Translations under genes and position numbers: made by a program | Shown: positions 51,480-60,880 of the stretch, piece by piece | How positions within the stretch are numbered: position 1 is the first letter of the stretch | Layout: every line of letters starts with the position of its first letter | Source: Mycolicibacterium brisbanense | GTDB taxonomy: Bacteria > Actinomycetota > Actinomycetes > Mycobacteriales > Mycobacteriaceae | DNA: 64,000 nucleotides | Assembly: GCF_001570425.1 (NCBI RefSeq) | Contig: NZ_BCSX01000039.1 | Coordinates: 186,001-250,000 of the forward strand | Reading direction: 5' to 3' | The notes under the pieces: generated by a model | Seen by the model: the letters and a program-made list of their open reading frames with translations, nothing else | Database searches by the model: none | Told to the model about the DNA's origin: nothing

Positions 51480-52412
51480 ATGCCGGATATCGACAGGACG
51501 ACGGGGCGCACGGCCACAGTGCTCGTGCTCCTGGTGGTCGCTGCCGTGGCCGTGCGGGGTCACCTGCCCGGCGTGACCCGCGCCCAGGCACCGCCATCAT
51601 CCGATTCGCCCGCCAGTCTCGTCGCTCTCGTCGTCCTGCTCGCGGTGGCCCTTGCCGGATTCGCCTTCGCCGTGTTCACCGCGCCGCGCAAGCCCGCCGA
51701 CACCGGTGGGGGTGACGGCATCGGCCGGCTGGAACTGCGCGGCCTGCGGGTCCGCGTGCGCTGGCGCTGGGTGTTGCTCGCCATTGCCGTGGTCCTGGCA
51801 TGGTTGCTCCTCCTCGTGCTGATCACCCGGCTGACCGCGACGCCCGTGCTCCCGGTGCCCGGGCCTGCCACGCAGACTCCGGCGCCGCCCAGCTCGGTTC
51901 CCAACCGTCGGCCCGATCCGACCGGTTCGGCGCCGAGCGCGTTCGGCTATCTCGCGGCCACGACGATCGCGCTGCTGATGATCGTGGGATTCGGCATCGC
52001 CAGAGCTGCCCGGCGTGCCGGGCAGCCACAGGGGCTCCCGCAGGACGGAATCCGCTCGGCGCCACGCCACATGCCGCGCGGGCCCGAAAGGTTAGCCCGC
52101 GCAGCCGAACTCGGCCTGGAAGAAATCGGCGATCTGAGCCGTGACCCGCGCGCGGCCATCATCGCCTGCTATGTCGCGATGGAGCGCGCACTGGCGCACG
52201 CCCCCGGGGCGGTGCCGCTGGCCTCCGATACGCCGTCGGAGGTACTGGAACGAGCTGTGCAGCACCACGCGTTGTCGGCCGACAGCGCAACCGAACTCGT
52301 CGAGCTCTTCACCGAGGCGAGGTTCAGCCCGCATGTGATGAACGAGGCGCATCGCGAGGCCGCGATCCAGGCGCTGCGCAGGGTGTTGGCCGAATTGCGG
52401 AGCCTGGCATGA
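51480..52412 (+). CDS. DUF4129 domain membrane protein
   Basis: The protein of about 310 residues has membrane segments near 15-33, 45-68, 95-118 and 155-175, then a cytoplasmic C-terminal DUF4129 region (RAAELGLEEIGDLSRDPRAAIIACYVAMERALAH, TPSEVLERAVQHHALS, LFTEARFSPHVMNEAHREAAIQALRRVLAEL). DUF4129 proteins regularly accompany MoxR and DUF58 genes, as here. The ATG at 51480 was preferred to a GTG at 51471. The stop overlaps the next ATG (ATGA). Confidence 0.85.
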   Translation: MPDIDRTTGRTATVLVLLVVAAVAVRGHLPGVTRAQAPPSSDSPASLVALVVLLAVALAGFAFAVFTAPRKPADTGGGDGIGRLELRGLRVRVRWRWVLLAIAVVLAWLLLLVLITRLTATPVLPVPGPATQTPAPPSSVPNRRPDPTGSAPSAFGYLAATTIALLMIVGFGIARAARRAGQPQGLPQDGIRSAPRHMPRGPERLARAAELGLEEIGDLSRDPRAAIIACYVAMERALAHAPGAVPLASDTPSEVLERAVQHHALSADSATELVELFTEARFSPHVMNEAHREAAIQALRRVLAELRSLA

Positions 52413-52896
52413 AGAAGACCGTGGTTGCCGGGCTGCTGTTGGTGGTTCTCGTCGAGGTGGTCGCGGTGATCGTGCCTGACCGCCGGGTGGTGGCGTGGAG
52501 TGCCGGCGCGGCGGTAGCGGCGCTGCTGGTGGCCCTGCGATGGTCGCTGCGCGACGACACGGAGCCGGAAGAGTCCGATCACGCCGTCGATGATGCCGCA
52601 GAACTGTTGGCGCAGTGGAGATCTCAGACCGATCTGCTGATCCAGCGGGCTGACTCGACGCGGTTGCAGTGGGATCGGCACCTGCGGCCACGGCTGGCAA
52701 GGGAATTCGCGGCTGCCTCCGGACACCGGCAGGCTGCGGATCCCACGGCGTTCGTCGTCACCGGCCGCATGCTGTTCGGCCCCGAGCTGTGGCAATGGGT
52801 CGATCCCGACAACGTCATCGGCACCGGAGCGGCTGCCGAACAACCGGGGCCGGGCCGAGCGGTGCTCGACGAGATCCTGCGGCGATTGGAGCGGTT

Positions 52897-52900
<4 letters not shown>
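52409..52900 (+). CDS. Small membrane protein of the MoxR-DUF58 operon
   Basis: The 163-residue protein has two membrane segments at the N-terminus (4-22 and 27-45), then a soluble helical region (SDHAVDDAAELLAQWRSQTDLLIQRADSTRLQWDRHLRPRLAREF). No named family was recognised, but a protein of this layout often lies between DUF4129 and MoxR genes in mycobacteria. It overlaps both neighbours by 4 bp (ATGA), so all three are coupled. Confidence 0.82.
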
Positions 52901-53871
<971 letters not shown>

Positions 53872-53873
53872 TC

Positions 53874-55115
53874 ATGTCCGACACCACTGTCGTCGATGCG
53901 CAGCTGCGGTGGCGGGCCGCGCCGCTGGCCAAGTCGCTGCTCACCGTGGTGGCGGCGGCATTGGCCGTGGCCGTGATCGGATCCCGTTGGCAGCTGCTGG
54001 TTTTCGCGGCGCCGATGATCGGGGTGCTGTGCTCGGTGCGGTGGCAGCGGCCGGTGGGCGCGATCCGGGTGTCGGGTCAACCCGCCGTGGTCCGGTGCTT
54101 CGAGTCGGAGCAGGCGCAGGTATCGGTGGCGGTGACGGGTGCGCCCGCCGCGCTGACGGTCACGCCGACCGCCGGGATGCAGCTGACCACCGTCGAAGGG
54201 GCCACGCGTGAGCGGAGGACGGTGTGTGCCAGTGCGCCGCGGTGGGGCCGTTACCCGGTGCGCGCCACCGTCGAGGCGACCGCCCCGGGGGGCCTGCTCC
54301 TCGGCGTCGACACGGTCGACGCCTGCGAGATATACGTTTTCCCCCGGGCCGCGCCGCAGGCGACGCCGCTGCCGCGCACCGAGCTGCCCGACCGCCTCGG
54401 GGTGCACCTGACGCGCCATACCGGTCCCGGCGTCGAGTACGCCGACGTGCGGCCCTATGTTCCCGGCGATCAGCTGCGGACCGTCAATTGGCCGGTGAGC
54501 GCACGCCGGGGCCGGTTGCACGTCACCGAACGGTTGACCGACCGCGGCGCCGACGTGGTCGTGCTGATCGACACCCACGCCCAGGCCCCCGGGCCGGCCA
54601 CCGAGGCAACCGAGCGCACCGCGCGCGGCGCCGCGCAAGTGATTCAGACCGCCCTGCGCAACGGCGACCGGGCGGGCATCGTGGCGCTGGGCGGCTACCG
54701 GCCGCGCTGGCTCGGCGTCGACATCGGCAGGCGGCAGTTCTACCGCGTCCTCGACACGGTCCTGGGCTCGGGTGATGGATTCGAGACCCTCACCGGCACC
54801 CTCGCCCCGCGCGCAGCCGTGCCGCCGGGCGCCATCGTCGTGGCCTTTTCCACGCTGCTGAGCACCGAATTCGCGCTCGCGCTGATCGAGCTGTGCAAGC
54901 GGGGTCACGCCGTGGTCGCGGTCGATGTCCTCGACGGTGCGCCGTTCGGCGACGATCTGGATCCCCTCGCCGGCCGGATGTGGGCGCTGCAGCGGTCGGC
55001 GATGTACCGGGACATGAGCACCATCGGCGTCGATGTCGTGCACTGGACGGGCGACGGTGCCCTCGCCGACGCGATGCGACTGGTGCCCGGCCGGCACCGA
55101 ACCCGGCGGTCCTGA
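53874..55115 (+). CDS. DUF58 domain protein (VWA-like), MoxR partner
   Basis: The 413-residue protein has two N-terminal membrane segments (18-37, 41-57) and a cytoplasmic part with the DUF58 signature GVEYADVRPYVPGDQLRTVNWPVSARRGRLHVTE and a VWA-like DVVVLIDTHAQ (metal-site-like). It is probably the client of the MoxR ATPase. Position 2 bp after moxR supports coexpression. A possible role in envelope maintenance is only inferred from other MoxR-DUF58 pairs. Confidence 0.88.
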   Translation: MSDTTVVDAQLRWRAAPLAKSLLTVVAAALAVAVIGSRWQLLVFAAPMIGVLCSVRWQRPVGAIRVSGQPAVVRCFESEQAQVSVAVTGAPAALTVTPTAGMQLTTVEGATRERRTVCASAPRWGRYPVRATVEATAPGGLLLGVDTVDACEIYVFPRAAPQATPLPRTELPDRLGVHLTRHTGPGVEYADVRPYVPGDQLRTVNWPVSARRGRLHVTERLTDRGADVVVLIDTHAQAPGPATEATERTARGAAQVIQTALRNGDRAGIVALGGYRPRWLGVDIGRRQFYRVLDTVLGSGDGFETLTGTLAPRAAVPPGAIVVAFSTLLSTEFALALIELCKRGHAVVAVDVLDGAPFGDDLDPLAGRMWALQRSAMYRDMSTIGVDVVHWTGDGALADAMRLVPGRHRTRRS

Positions 55116-55116
55116 G

Positions 55117-55587
55117 GTGTCCGCACAACCGGCCCCGCGCAGTTTCTCGACGGTCTTCGGGCTGCTGATGGCCGCGGCGGTCGCCGTACCGGCCGACGGT
55201 CCGGCCCTGGTGGCCGCGGCCCTGTCCGCTGTCGGGGTGCTGGCAGGACTGGCCGTCCGACCGGCGAGCACCGCCGCAGTGCTGGCAGCCGCGGCTGCGC
55301 TGGCGCTGAGCGACCCGGCGCCGGCATATGCCGCGCTGGCGGGCCTGTCGGCGACCGCCTACCTGGTGATCCGGCATGCCGTCGAGACGCCGGCAGTGGT
55401 GACGACGACCGGGCCGAGCATGGCGGGCGCAGTCGGATTCGGCGTCGTGGTGCTTGCCGCGGCGATGGTGCCGCTGAGCGTGCGCTGGCTGCCGCTGCTG
55501 GTTCCGGTCGCCGTCGCGGTGCTCTACGTACTGGTGGTGCGCCCGTTCGTGCATGAGTCGGCATGGGGCGCCGGACGCCGGATGTGA
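55117..55587 (+). CDS. Integral membrane protein at the end of the MoxR-DUF58 operon
   Basis: The 156-residue protein is nearly all hydrophobic, Ala/Val-rich, with about five membrane segments. No family was recognised. The start is taken as GTG 55117, one base after the DUF58 stop; this removes an upstream extension that would lie inside the DUF58 gene. It probably belongs to the DUF4129-MoxR-DUF58 system. Confidence 0.72.
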   Translation: MSAQPAPRSFSTVFGLLMAAAVAVPADGPALVAAALSAVGVLAGLAVRPASTAAVLAAAAALALSDPAPAYAALAGLSATAYLVIRHAVETPAVVTTTGPSMAGAVGFGVVVLAAAMVPLSVRWLPLLVPVAVAVLYVLVVRPFVHESAWGAGRRM

Positions 55588-55721
55588 CTGGCGTCACTGG
55601 TCGGGAATGCTGTTCGCTCCCTTACATGTTGGGGATTTTCGCCGAGATCGGACGTACCGTCGTTCGAGAATCCGATACCGCCGGTATCGGGATAACCGCC
55701 AGCTACACGAGAGGAACGACC

Positions 55722-55829
55722 ATGTTTGCATTTGGCGTATTCGCAGCGCTCGTCTTGGTGCTCGTCGCCGCGGCCGGCCGCCCCTACCGCCAGTCCTGGC
55801 ACAACCGCTTCGGCGAAACCCGGCCCTGA
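55722..55829 (+). CDS. 35-residue single-span membrane peptide
   Basis: MFAFGVFAALVLVLVAAAG forms one membrane helix, followed by a short charged tail (RPYRQSWHNRFGETRP). The ATG at 55722 has GAGAGGAA 7 nt upstream, a strong ribosome-binding sequence for a product this small, and it lies alone between the MoxR-operon and cobN. Function is unknown. Confidence 0.6.
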   Translation: MFAFGVFAALVLVLVAAAGRPYRQSWHNRFGETRP

Positions 55830-55860
55830 TTCCAGCGGCCCGGTGCGGTACGAATGACGG

Positions 55861-58800
55861 GTGCCGTCCGCTGCTGACCTCACCCCGAATCCCACCGTCC
55901 TGCTGCTGTCGACGTCCGACACGGACCTGATCGCGGCCCGCGCCAGCGGGGCGGGGTACCGCTGGGCCAACCCGTCACGGCTGATCCCCGGTGAGCTCGA
56001 CGACCTGCTCGCCGGGGTGTCCGTCGCCGTGGTGCGGATCCTCGGCGGCTACCGGGCCTGGCAGGACGGCATCGACGCGGTCGTGGCCAGCGGCGTGCCG
56101 ACCGTCGTGGTCAGCGGCGAGCAATCCCCGGACGCCGAACTGATGGGGCATTCGTCGGTGCCGCAGGGCGTCGCCCTGCAAACTCACGTGTACCTGGCCC
56201 AGGGCGGTACCGAGAACCTGGGAAACCTGCACGCGTTCCTGTGCGACACCCTGCTGATGACGGGGTTCGGCTTTGCCCCGCCGGTCACCACGCCCAGCTG
56301 GGGCCGGCTGGACCGGCCGGCCGCTGCCGGTCACGGGCCGACCATCGCGGTGCTCTACTACCGCGCACAACACCTCGCGGGCAATACCGGCTACGTCGAT
56401 GCGCTGTGCACGGCCATCGAGAACGCAGGCGGCAGGCCGCTTCCGGTGTTCTGCGCCTCGCTGCGCACCGCCGAAACCGAATTGCTCGAGCTCCTCGGCA
56501 CCGCCGACGCCCTGATCACGACCGTGCTGGCCGCAGGCGGCGCAACGCCCGCCACGGTCGGGGCCGGCGGGGCCGACGATTCCTGGAACGTGGCTCACCT
56601 TGCCGCGCTGGACATTCCGATCCTGCAGGGGCTGTGCCTGACGGGATCGAGGTCGGACTGGGCCACCAGTGACGACGGGCTGTCCCCGCTGGACGTGGCC
56701 AGTCAGGTCGCGGTGCCCGAATTCGACGGCCGCATCATCACGGTGCCGTTCTCGTTCAAGGAGATCGACGACGAGGGCCTGATCTCCTACGTGGCCGACC
56801 CCGAGCGCTGCGCCCGGGTGGCCGGCCTCGCTGTGCGGCACGCCCGGCTCCGTGCCATACCGGCCGCGGAAAAGCGCGTGGCCCTGGTCTTCTCGGCCTA
56901 CCCGACCAAACACGCCCGCATCGGCAATGCCGTCGGCCTGGACACCCCGGCCAGCGCGGTGGCGCTGCTGCGGGCCATGCGCGCGGCCGGCTACGACCTC
57001 GGCGACGTCGACGGGATACCCGGTGTGGAATCCCGAGATGGTGACGCACTCATCCACGCGCTGATCGAACGCGGCGGGCAGGATCCCGACTGGCTCACCG
57101 ACGGACAGTTGGCCGGCAACCCGATCCGCGTGCCCGCCAAGGACTATCGGGAGTGGTTCGCCACCTTGCCCGCGGAACTGGCTGACGCGGTGGTCGAGCA
57201 CTGGGGTCCTCCGCCGGGGGAGCTGTTCGTCGACCGCACCCGTGATCCCGAAGGTGAGATCGTCGTCGCGGCAATGCAATCCGGCAATGTCGTGCTGATG
57301 GTGCAGCCCCCGCGCGGCTTCGGCGAAAACCCCGTGGCGATCTACCACGACCCGGACCTGCCGCCGAGCCATCACTACCTGGCCGCCTACCGATGGCTCG
57401 ACGCGACGTTCCCGGGTTCGTTCAACGCCGACGCAGTGGTGCACCTGGGCAAGCACGGCAACCTGGAATGGCTGCCCGGCAAGGCCCTCGGCATGAGCGC
57501 CGCGTGTGGCACCGACGCCGCCCTCGGCGATCTGCCGCTGATCTACCCGTTCCTGGTCAACGATCCGGGGGAGGGCACCCAGGCCAAACGGCGGGCGCAC
57601 GCCACCCTCGTCGACCATCTGATCCCGCCGATGGCCCGCGCTGAAACCTACGGCGACATCGCACGACTCGAACAGCTGCTCGACGAGCACGCCACGATCT
57701 CCGCGCTGGATCCGGGCAAGCTCCCGGCCATCCGCCAGCAGATCTGGACGCTGATGCGCGCCGCCAAGATGGACCACGACCTGGGCCTGGCAGACCGCCC
57801 CGACGAGGACAGCTTCGACGACATGCTGCTGCACGTCGACGGCTGGCTGTGCGAGATCAAGGATGTGCAGATCCGCGACGGCCTGCACATCCTCGGCGAA
57901 AAGCCCACGGGCGAAGGCGAACTCGACCTGGTGCTGGCGATCCTGCGGGCCCGCCAACTCTTCGGCGGTGAGCAGACCGTGCCCGGCCTTCGGCAGGCCC
58001 TCGGACTCGTCGAGGACGGTAGCGACGAGCGGACCGCCGTCGACACCGCTGAGGCCAAGGCCCGGGAACTGGTCGCGGCCCTACAGGCAAGCGGGTGGGA
58101 CGCGGCTGCGGTGGACCGCATATGTGCCGAAGCGGTGGACCGCATATGTGCCGACGCGGTCGACACCCTCACCGACAACGCCGACCTGACCGCCATCCTG
58201 CGGTTCGCCGCAACCGAAGTGGTGCCGCGACTGGCGGCCACGGCAGGGGAGATCGACCAGGTGCTGCGCGCACTGTCCGGCGGATTCATCGAATCCGGGC
58301 CGTCGGGCTCGCCGCTGCGTGGGCTGGTCAACGTGCTGCCCACCGGACGCAACTTCTACTCGGTCGACCCCAAGGCGGTGCCGTCGCGGCTGGCCTGGGA
58401 AACCGGTGTGGCGATGGCGGATTCGCTGCTGGCCCGCTACCACGAGGACCACGGCCGCTGGCCGGCGTCGGTGGGATTGTCGGTGTGGGGCACCTCGGCC
58501 ATGCGTACCGCCGGCGACGACATCGCCGAAGTGCTTGCGCTGCTGGGTGTCCGGCCCGTGTGGGACGACGCGTCCCGCCGGGTAGTGAGCCTCGAGCCGA
58601 TCGACCTGGCCGAACTGGGCAGGCCCCGCATCGACGTCACGGTCCGCATCTCCGGCTTCTTCCGGGACGCCTTCCCACATGTGGTCACCATGCTCGACGA
58701 CGCCGTCGCGCTGGTCGCCGGTCTCGACGAACCCGCGCACGACAACTATGTGCGCGCCCACGCGCAAGCCGACCTCGCCCAGCACGGTGACCAAAGGCGG

Positions 58801-59523
58801 GCCACCACACGGATTTTCGGCTCGAAGCCGGGAACCTACGGCGCAGGCCTGCTGCAGCTGATCGACAGCCGCAACTGGCGGGACGACGCGGACCTCGCCG
58901 AGGTCTACACGGCCTGGGGCGGATTCGCCTATGGCCGCGATCTGGACGGCCGGCCCGCTGCCGACGACATGAACCGCGCGTACCGGCGTATCGCCGTGGC
59001 AGCCAAGAACACCGACACCCGGGAACACGACATCGCCGATTCCGACGACTACTTCCAGTACCACGGCGGCATGGTGGCCACCGTGCGCGCGCTGACCGGC
59101 ACGGCTCCCGCCGCCTACATCGGCGACAACACCCGGCCCGACGCGGTGCGCACCCGCACCCTCAACGAGGAGACCACGCGGGTGTTCCGGGCCCGCGTGG
59201 TCAATCCACGCTGGATCACCGCGATGCGCAGGCACGGCTACAAAGGCGCGTTCGAGATGGCCGCCACGGTCGACTACCTGTTCGGCTACGACGCCACCGC
59301 GCATGTCATGGCGGACTGGATGTACGAGCGGCTCTCTGCCGAGTACGTGCTGGACGACGAGAACCGCAAGTTCATGGCCGAATCCAACCCGTGGGCGCTG
59401 CACGGCATCGCCGAGCGCCTGCTGGAGGCCGCAGGCCGCGGGATGTGGGAACAGCCCGAGCAGGCCACGCTCGACGGGCTGCGGCAGGTGCTGCTCGAAA
59501 CCGAGGGCGAGCTGGAAGGCTGA
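55861..59523 (+). CDS. cobN: Cobaltochelatase subunit CobN
   Basis: CobN is the large subunit of the ATP-dependent chelatase that inserts cobalt into hydrogenobyrinate a,c-diamide. The 1220-residue protein shows the CobN/BchH pattern: TVVVSGEQSPDAELMGHSSVP, VALVFSAYPTKHARIGNAVGLDTPASAVALLRAM, VHLGKHGNLEWLPGKALGMSAAC, and KGAFEMAATVDYLFGYDATAHVMADWMYERL near the C-terminus. The partner subunits CobS and CobT are not in the window. GTG 55861 is the start; the leader to the previous gene is 31 bp, too short for a riboswitch. An in-frame 24-bp duplication lies at 58108-58154. Confidence 0.96.
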   Translation: MPSAADLTPNPTVLLLSTSDTDLIAARASGAGYRWANPSRLIPGELDDLLAGVSVAVVRILGGYRAWQDGIDAVVASGVPTVVVSGEQSPDAELMGHSSVPQGVALQTHVYLAQGGTENLGNLHAFLCDTLLMTGFGFAPPVTTPSWGRLDRPAAAGHGPTIAVLYYRAQHLAGNTGYVDALCTAIENAGGRPLPVFCASLRTAETELLELLGTADALITTVLAAGGATPATVGAGGADDSWNVAHLAALDIPILQGLCLTGSRSDWATSDDGLSPLDVASQVAVPEFDGRIITVPFSFKEIDDEGLISYVADPERCARVAGLAVRHARLRAIPAAEKRVALVFSAYPTKHARIGNAVGLDTPASAVALLRAMRAAGYDLGDVDGIPGVESRDGDALIHALIERGGQDPDWLTDGQLAGNPIRVPAKDYREWFATLPAELADAVVEHWGPPPGELFVDRTRDPEGEIVVAAMQSGNVVLMVQPPRGFGENPVAIYHDPDLPPSHHYLAAYRWLDATFPGSFNADAVVHLGKHGNLEWLPGKALGMSAACGTDAALGDLPLIYPFLVNDPGEGTQAKRRAHATLVDHLIPPMARAETYGDIARLEQLLDEHATISALDPGKLPAIRQQIWTLMRAAKMDHDLGLADRPDEDSFDDMLLHVDGWLCEIKDVQIRDGLHILGEKPTGEGELDLVLAILRARQLFGGEQTVPGLRQALGLVEDGSDERTAVDTAEAKARELVAALQASGWDAAAVDRICAEAVDRICADAVDTLTDNADLTAILRFAATEVVPRLAATAGEIDQVLRALSGGFIESGPSGSPLRGLVNVLPTGRNFYSVDPKAVPSRLAWETGVAMADSLLARYHEDHGRWPASVGLSVWGTSAMRTAGDDIAEVLALLGVRPVWDDASRRVVSLEPIDLAELGRPRIDVTVRISGFFRDAFPHVVTMLDDAVALVAGLDEPAHDNYVRAHAQADLAQHGDQRRATTRIFGSKPGTYGAGLLQLIDSRNWRDDADLAEVYTAWGGFAYGRDLDGRPAADDMNRAYRRIAVAAKNTDTREHDIADSDDYFQYHGGMVATVRALTGTAPAAYIGDNTRPDAVRTRTLNEETTRVFRARVVNPRWITAMRRHGYKGAFEMAATVDYLFGYDATAHVMADWMYERLSAEYVLDDENRKFMAESNPWALHGIAERLLEAAGRGMWEQPEQATLDGLRQVLLETEGELEG
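58108..58154 (+). repeat. In-frame 24-bp tandem duplication inside cobN
   Basis: GCGGTGGACCGCATATGTGC at 58108 recurs at 58132 with the following CGA also identical (23-nt match, 24-bp period). It encodes AVDRICAE-AVDRICAD, and a diverged third unit AVDTLTDN follows. Perfect DNA identity argues for a recent event. Confidence 0.9.
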
Positions 59524-59531
59524 GCCCCGGC

Positions 59532-59537
59532 TAGATT
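59532..59537 (+). promoter_or_regulatory. -10 element (TAGATT) for a leaderless PPOX gene
   Basis: TAGATT is followed by exactly 6 nt (GGGCGC) and the ATG at 59544, in a gap of 20 bp after cobN. No ribosome-binding sequence is present. Confidence 0.55.
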
Positions 59538-59543
59538 GGGCGC

Positions 59544-59948
59544 ATGTCCGTGACGTTCGCCGATGTTGCCAAGGCGCAGTACATCTTGCTGACCACGTTC
59601 ACCAAGGACGGCCGTCCCAAGCCCACCCCCATCTGGGCCGCACCCGTCGGGGACCGGCTGCTGGTGATCACCCAGGAGAAGTCCTGGAAGGTCAAGCGCA
59701 TCCGCAACACCCCGCGGGTCACCCTCGCCGCGTGCGACGCACGGGGCAACCCCAAGAGCGAGGCGGTCGAGGCGACGGCCCGCATCCTGGACAAGACCCA
59801 CAACGGCGCCACCTACGACGCGATCGGGAAGCGCTACGGATTGATCGGCAAGGCGTTCAACGTCTTCTCGAAGCTGCGCGGGGGCATGAAGAACAACGTT
59901 TCGATCGAACTGAAAGCGGTGAATCAGACCGACGATGCCCAGCTTTGA
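59544..59948 (+). CDS. PPOX-class F420-dependent oxidoreductase
   Basis: The 134-residue split-barrel protein has YILLTTFTKDGRPKPTPIWAAPVGDRLLVITQEKSWKVKRIRNTPRVTLAACDARG, the typical F420/FMN-binding layout of the mycobacterial PPOX group. Position beside cobN matches Rv2061c. Substrate is unknown. The last 14 bp overlap the next gene, which encodes a paralogue about half identical, so a tandem duplication is likely. Confidence 0.87.
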   Translation: MSVTFADVAKAQYILLTTFTKDGRPKPTPIWAAPVGDRLLVITQEKSWKVKRIRNTPRVTLAACDARGNPKSEAVEATARILDKTHNGATYDAIGKRYGLIGKAFNVFSKLRGGMKNNVSIELKAVNQTDDAQL

Positions 59949-60321
59949 TGACGTATACCGCGAGAAATACCTGCTCCTGACCACCTTCACCAAGGACGGC
60001 AAGCCCAAACCGACGCCGGTGTGGGGCGTGCCCGACGGCGACAAGCTGCTGATCATCACCGACGACGGCTCCTGGAAGACCCGGCGCATCCAGAACACGC
60101 CGCGCGTGACCATCCAGAGGTGCGGCGTGCTCGGCAAGGTCAAGGGCGAACCCGTCGAGGCGGTCGCCCGGATGCTGCCGAAGGCCGATACCCGCCGCGT
60201 GTTCGACAAGATCATCAAGCGGTACTGGAACCACGCGTGGTACTTCATCCCGCAGGCGCTGCTGCGCGGCGGCATCGACAAGGTGCACGCCGCCATCGAG
60301 GTCCAGGCCGCGCCTGCCTGA
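59935..60321 (+). CDS. PPOX-class F420-dependent oxidoreductase, tandem paralogue
   Basis: The 128-residue protein repeats the pattern of its neighbour: KYLLLTTFTKDGKPKPTPVWGVPDGDKLLIITDDGSWKTRRIQNTPRVTIQRCGVLG. The C-terminal helix region (KIIKRYWNHAWYFIPQALLRGG) differs, suggesting another substrate. It starts inside the preceding gene (14-bp overlap), so the two are coupled. Confidence 0.87.
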   Translation: MPSFDDVYREKYLLLTTFTKDGKPKPTPVWGVPDGDKLLIITDDGSWKTRRIQNTPRVTIQRCGVLGKVKGEPVEAVARMLPKADTRRVFDKIIKRYWNHAWYFIPQALLRGGIDKVHAAIEVQAAPA

Positions 60322-60367
60322 TTCCCGCGGGACGGAACCCGTCGGCCCCGCGAAACGTTGAACACAC

Positions 60368-60859
60368 ATGGCAAAGCGGCTGTTCGGCATCTACGCACTG
60401 GTCGAGATGGCGGTGATCATCGCCCTCGTGGCCACCATCGGCTTCGGCTGGACCGTGCTGTTGCTGCTGGCCAGCTTCGTCGTCGGGTTGGCGTTGGCGG
60501 GTTCACAGCTGAACCGGCAGATCCGCCGGCTGCGCTCCGGCTTCGCCGATGCGTCCGCGCCCGCCGACAGCCTGCTGGTCGCGTTGGGCACCGTGCTGGT
60601 GGTGATCCCCGGCCTGGCGAGCTCGGTGCTGGGAGTGCTGTTGCTGCTGCCGCCGACCAGGGCTGCGGCACGTCCGATGCTGACGGCGATGGCGGCCAAG
60701 CGGATACCGATCGTCACTGTCGGGGCACCCGGCTTCACCTGGCCCGGCGGTGCCGCTGCCGCTTACGGCAGTCGCGGCGACTACATTGACGGCGAAGTCA
60801 TCGACGCTGACGTCACCGACTTCCAGCCCGAACCGCATCGTCTGCCGCCCACGGCCTAG
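60368..60859 (+). CDS. FxsA family membrane protein
   Basis: The 163-residue protein opens with the FxsA motif KRLFGIYALVEMAVIIALVATIGFGWTVLLLL, has a further membrane segment pair (LLVALGTVLVVIPGLASSVLGVLLLLPPTRAAARPML) and a hydrophilic tail. FxsA overexpression relieves phage T7 exclusion in E. coli; its normal role is unclear. Position matches Rv2053c. It probably shares a transcript with the amidohydrolase 21 bp downstream. Confidence 0.9.
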   Translation: MAKRLFGIYALVEMAVIIALVATIGFGWTVLLLLASFVVGLALAGSQLNRQIRRLRSGFADASAPADSLLVALGTVLVVIPGLASSVLGVLLLLPPTRAAARPMLTAMAAKRIPIVTVGAPGFTWPGGAAAAYGSRGDYIDGEVIDADVTDFQPEPHRLPPTA

Positions 60860-60880
60860 CCGCACACCCCCAACCAGCCT

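Noticed and set aside
55975..57957. 660-codon minus-strand frame opposite cobN
   Set aside because: CobN on the plus strand is certain. The antisense product has no motif and skewed composition typical of a codon-phase shadow.
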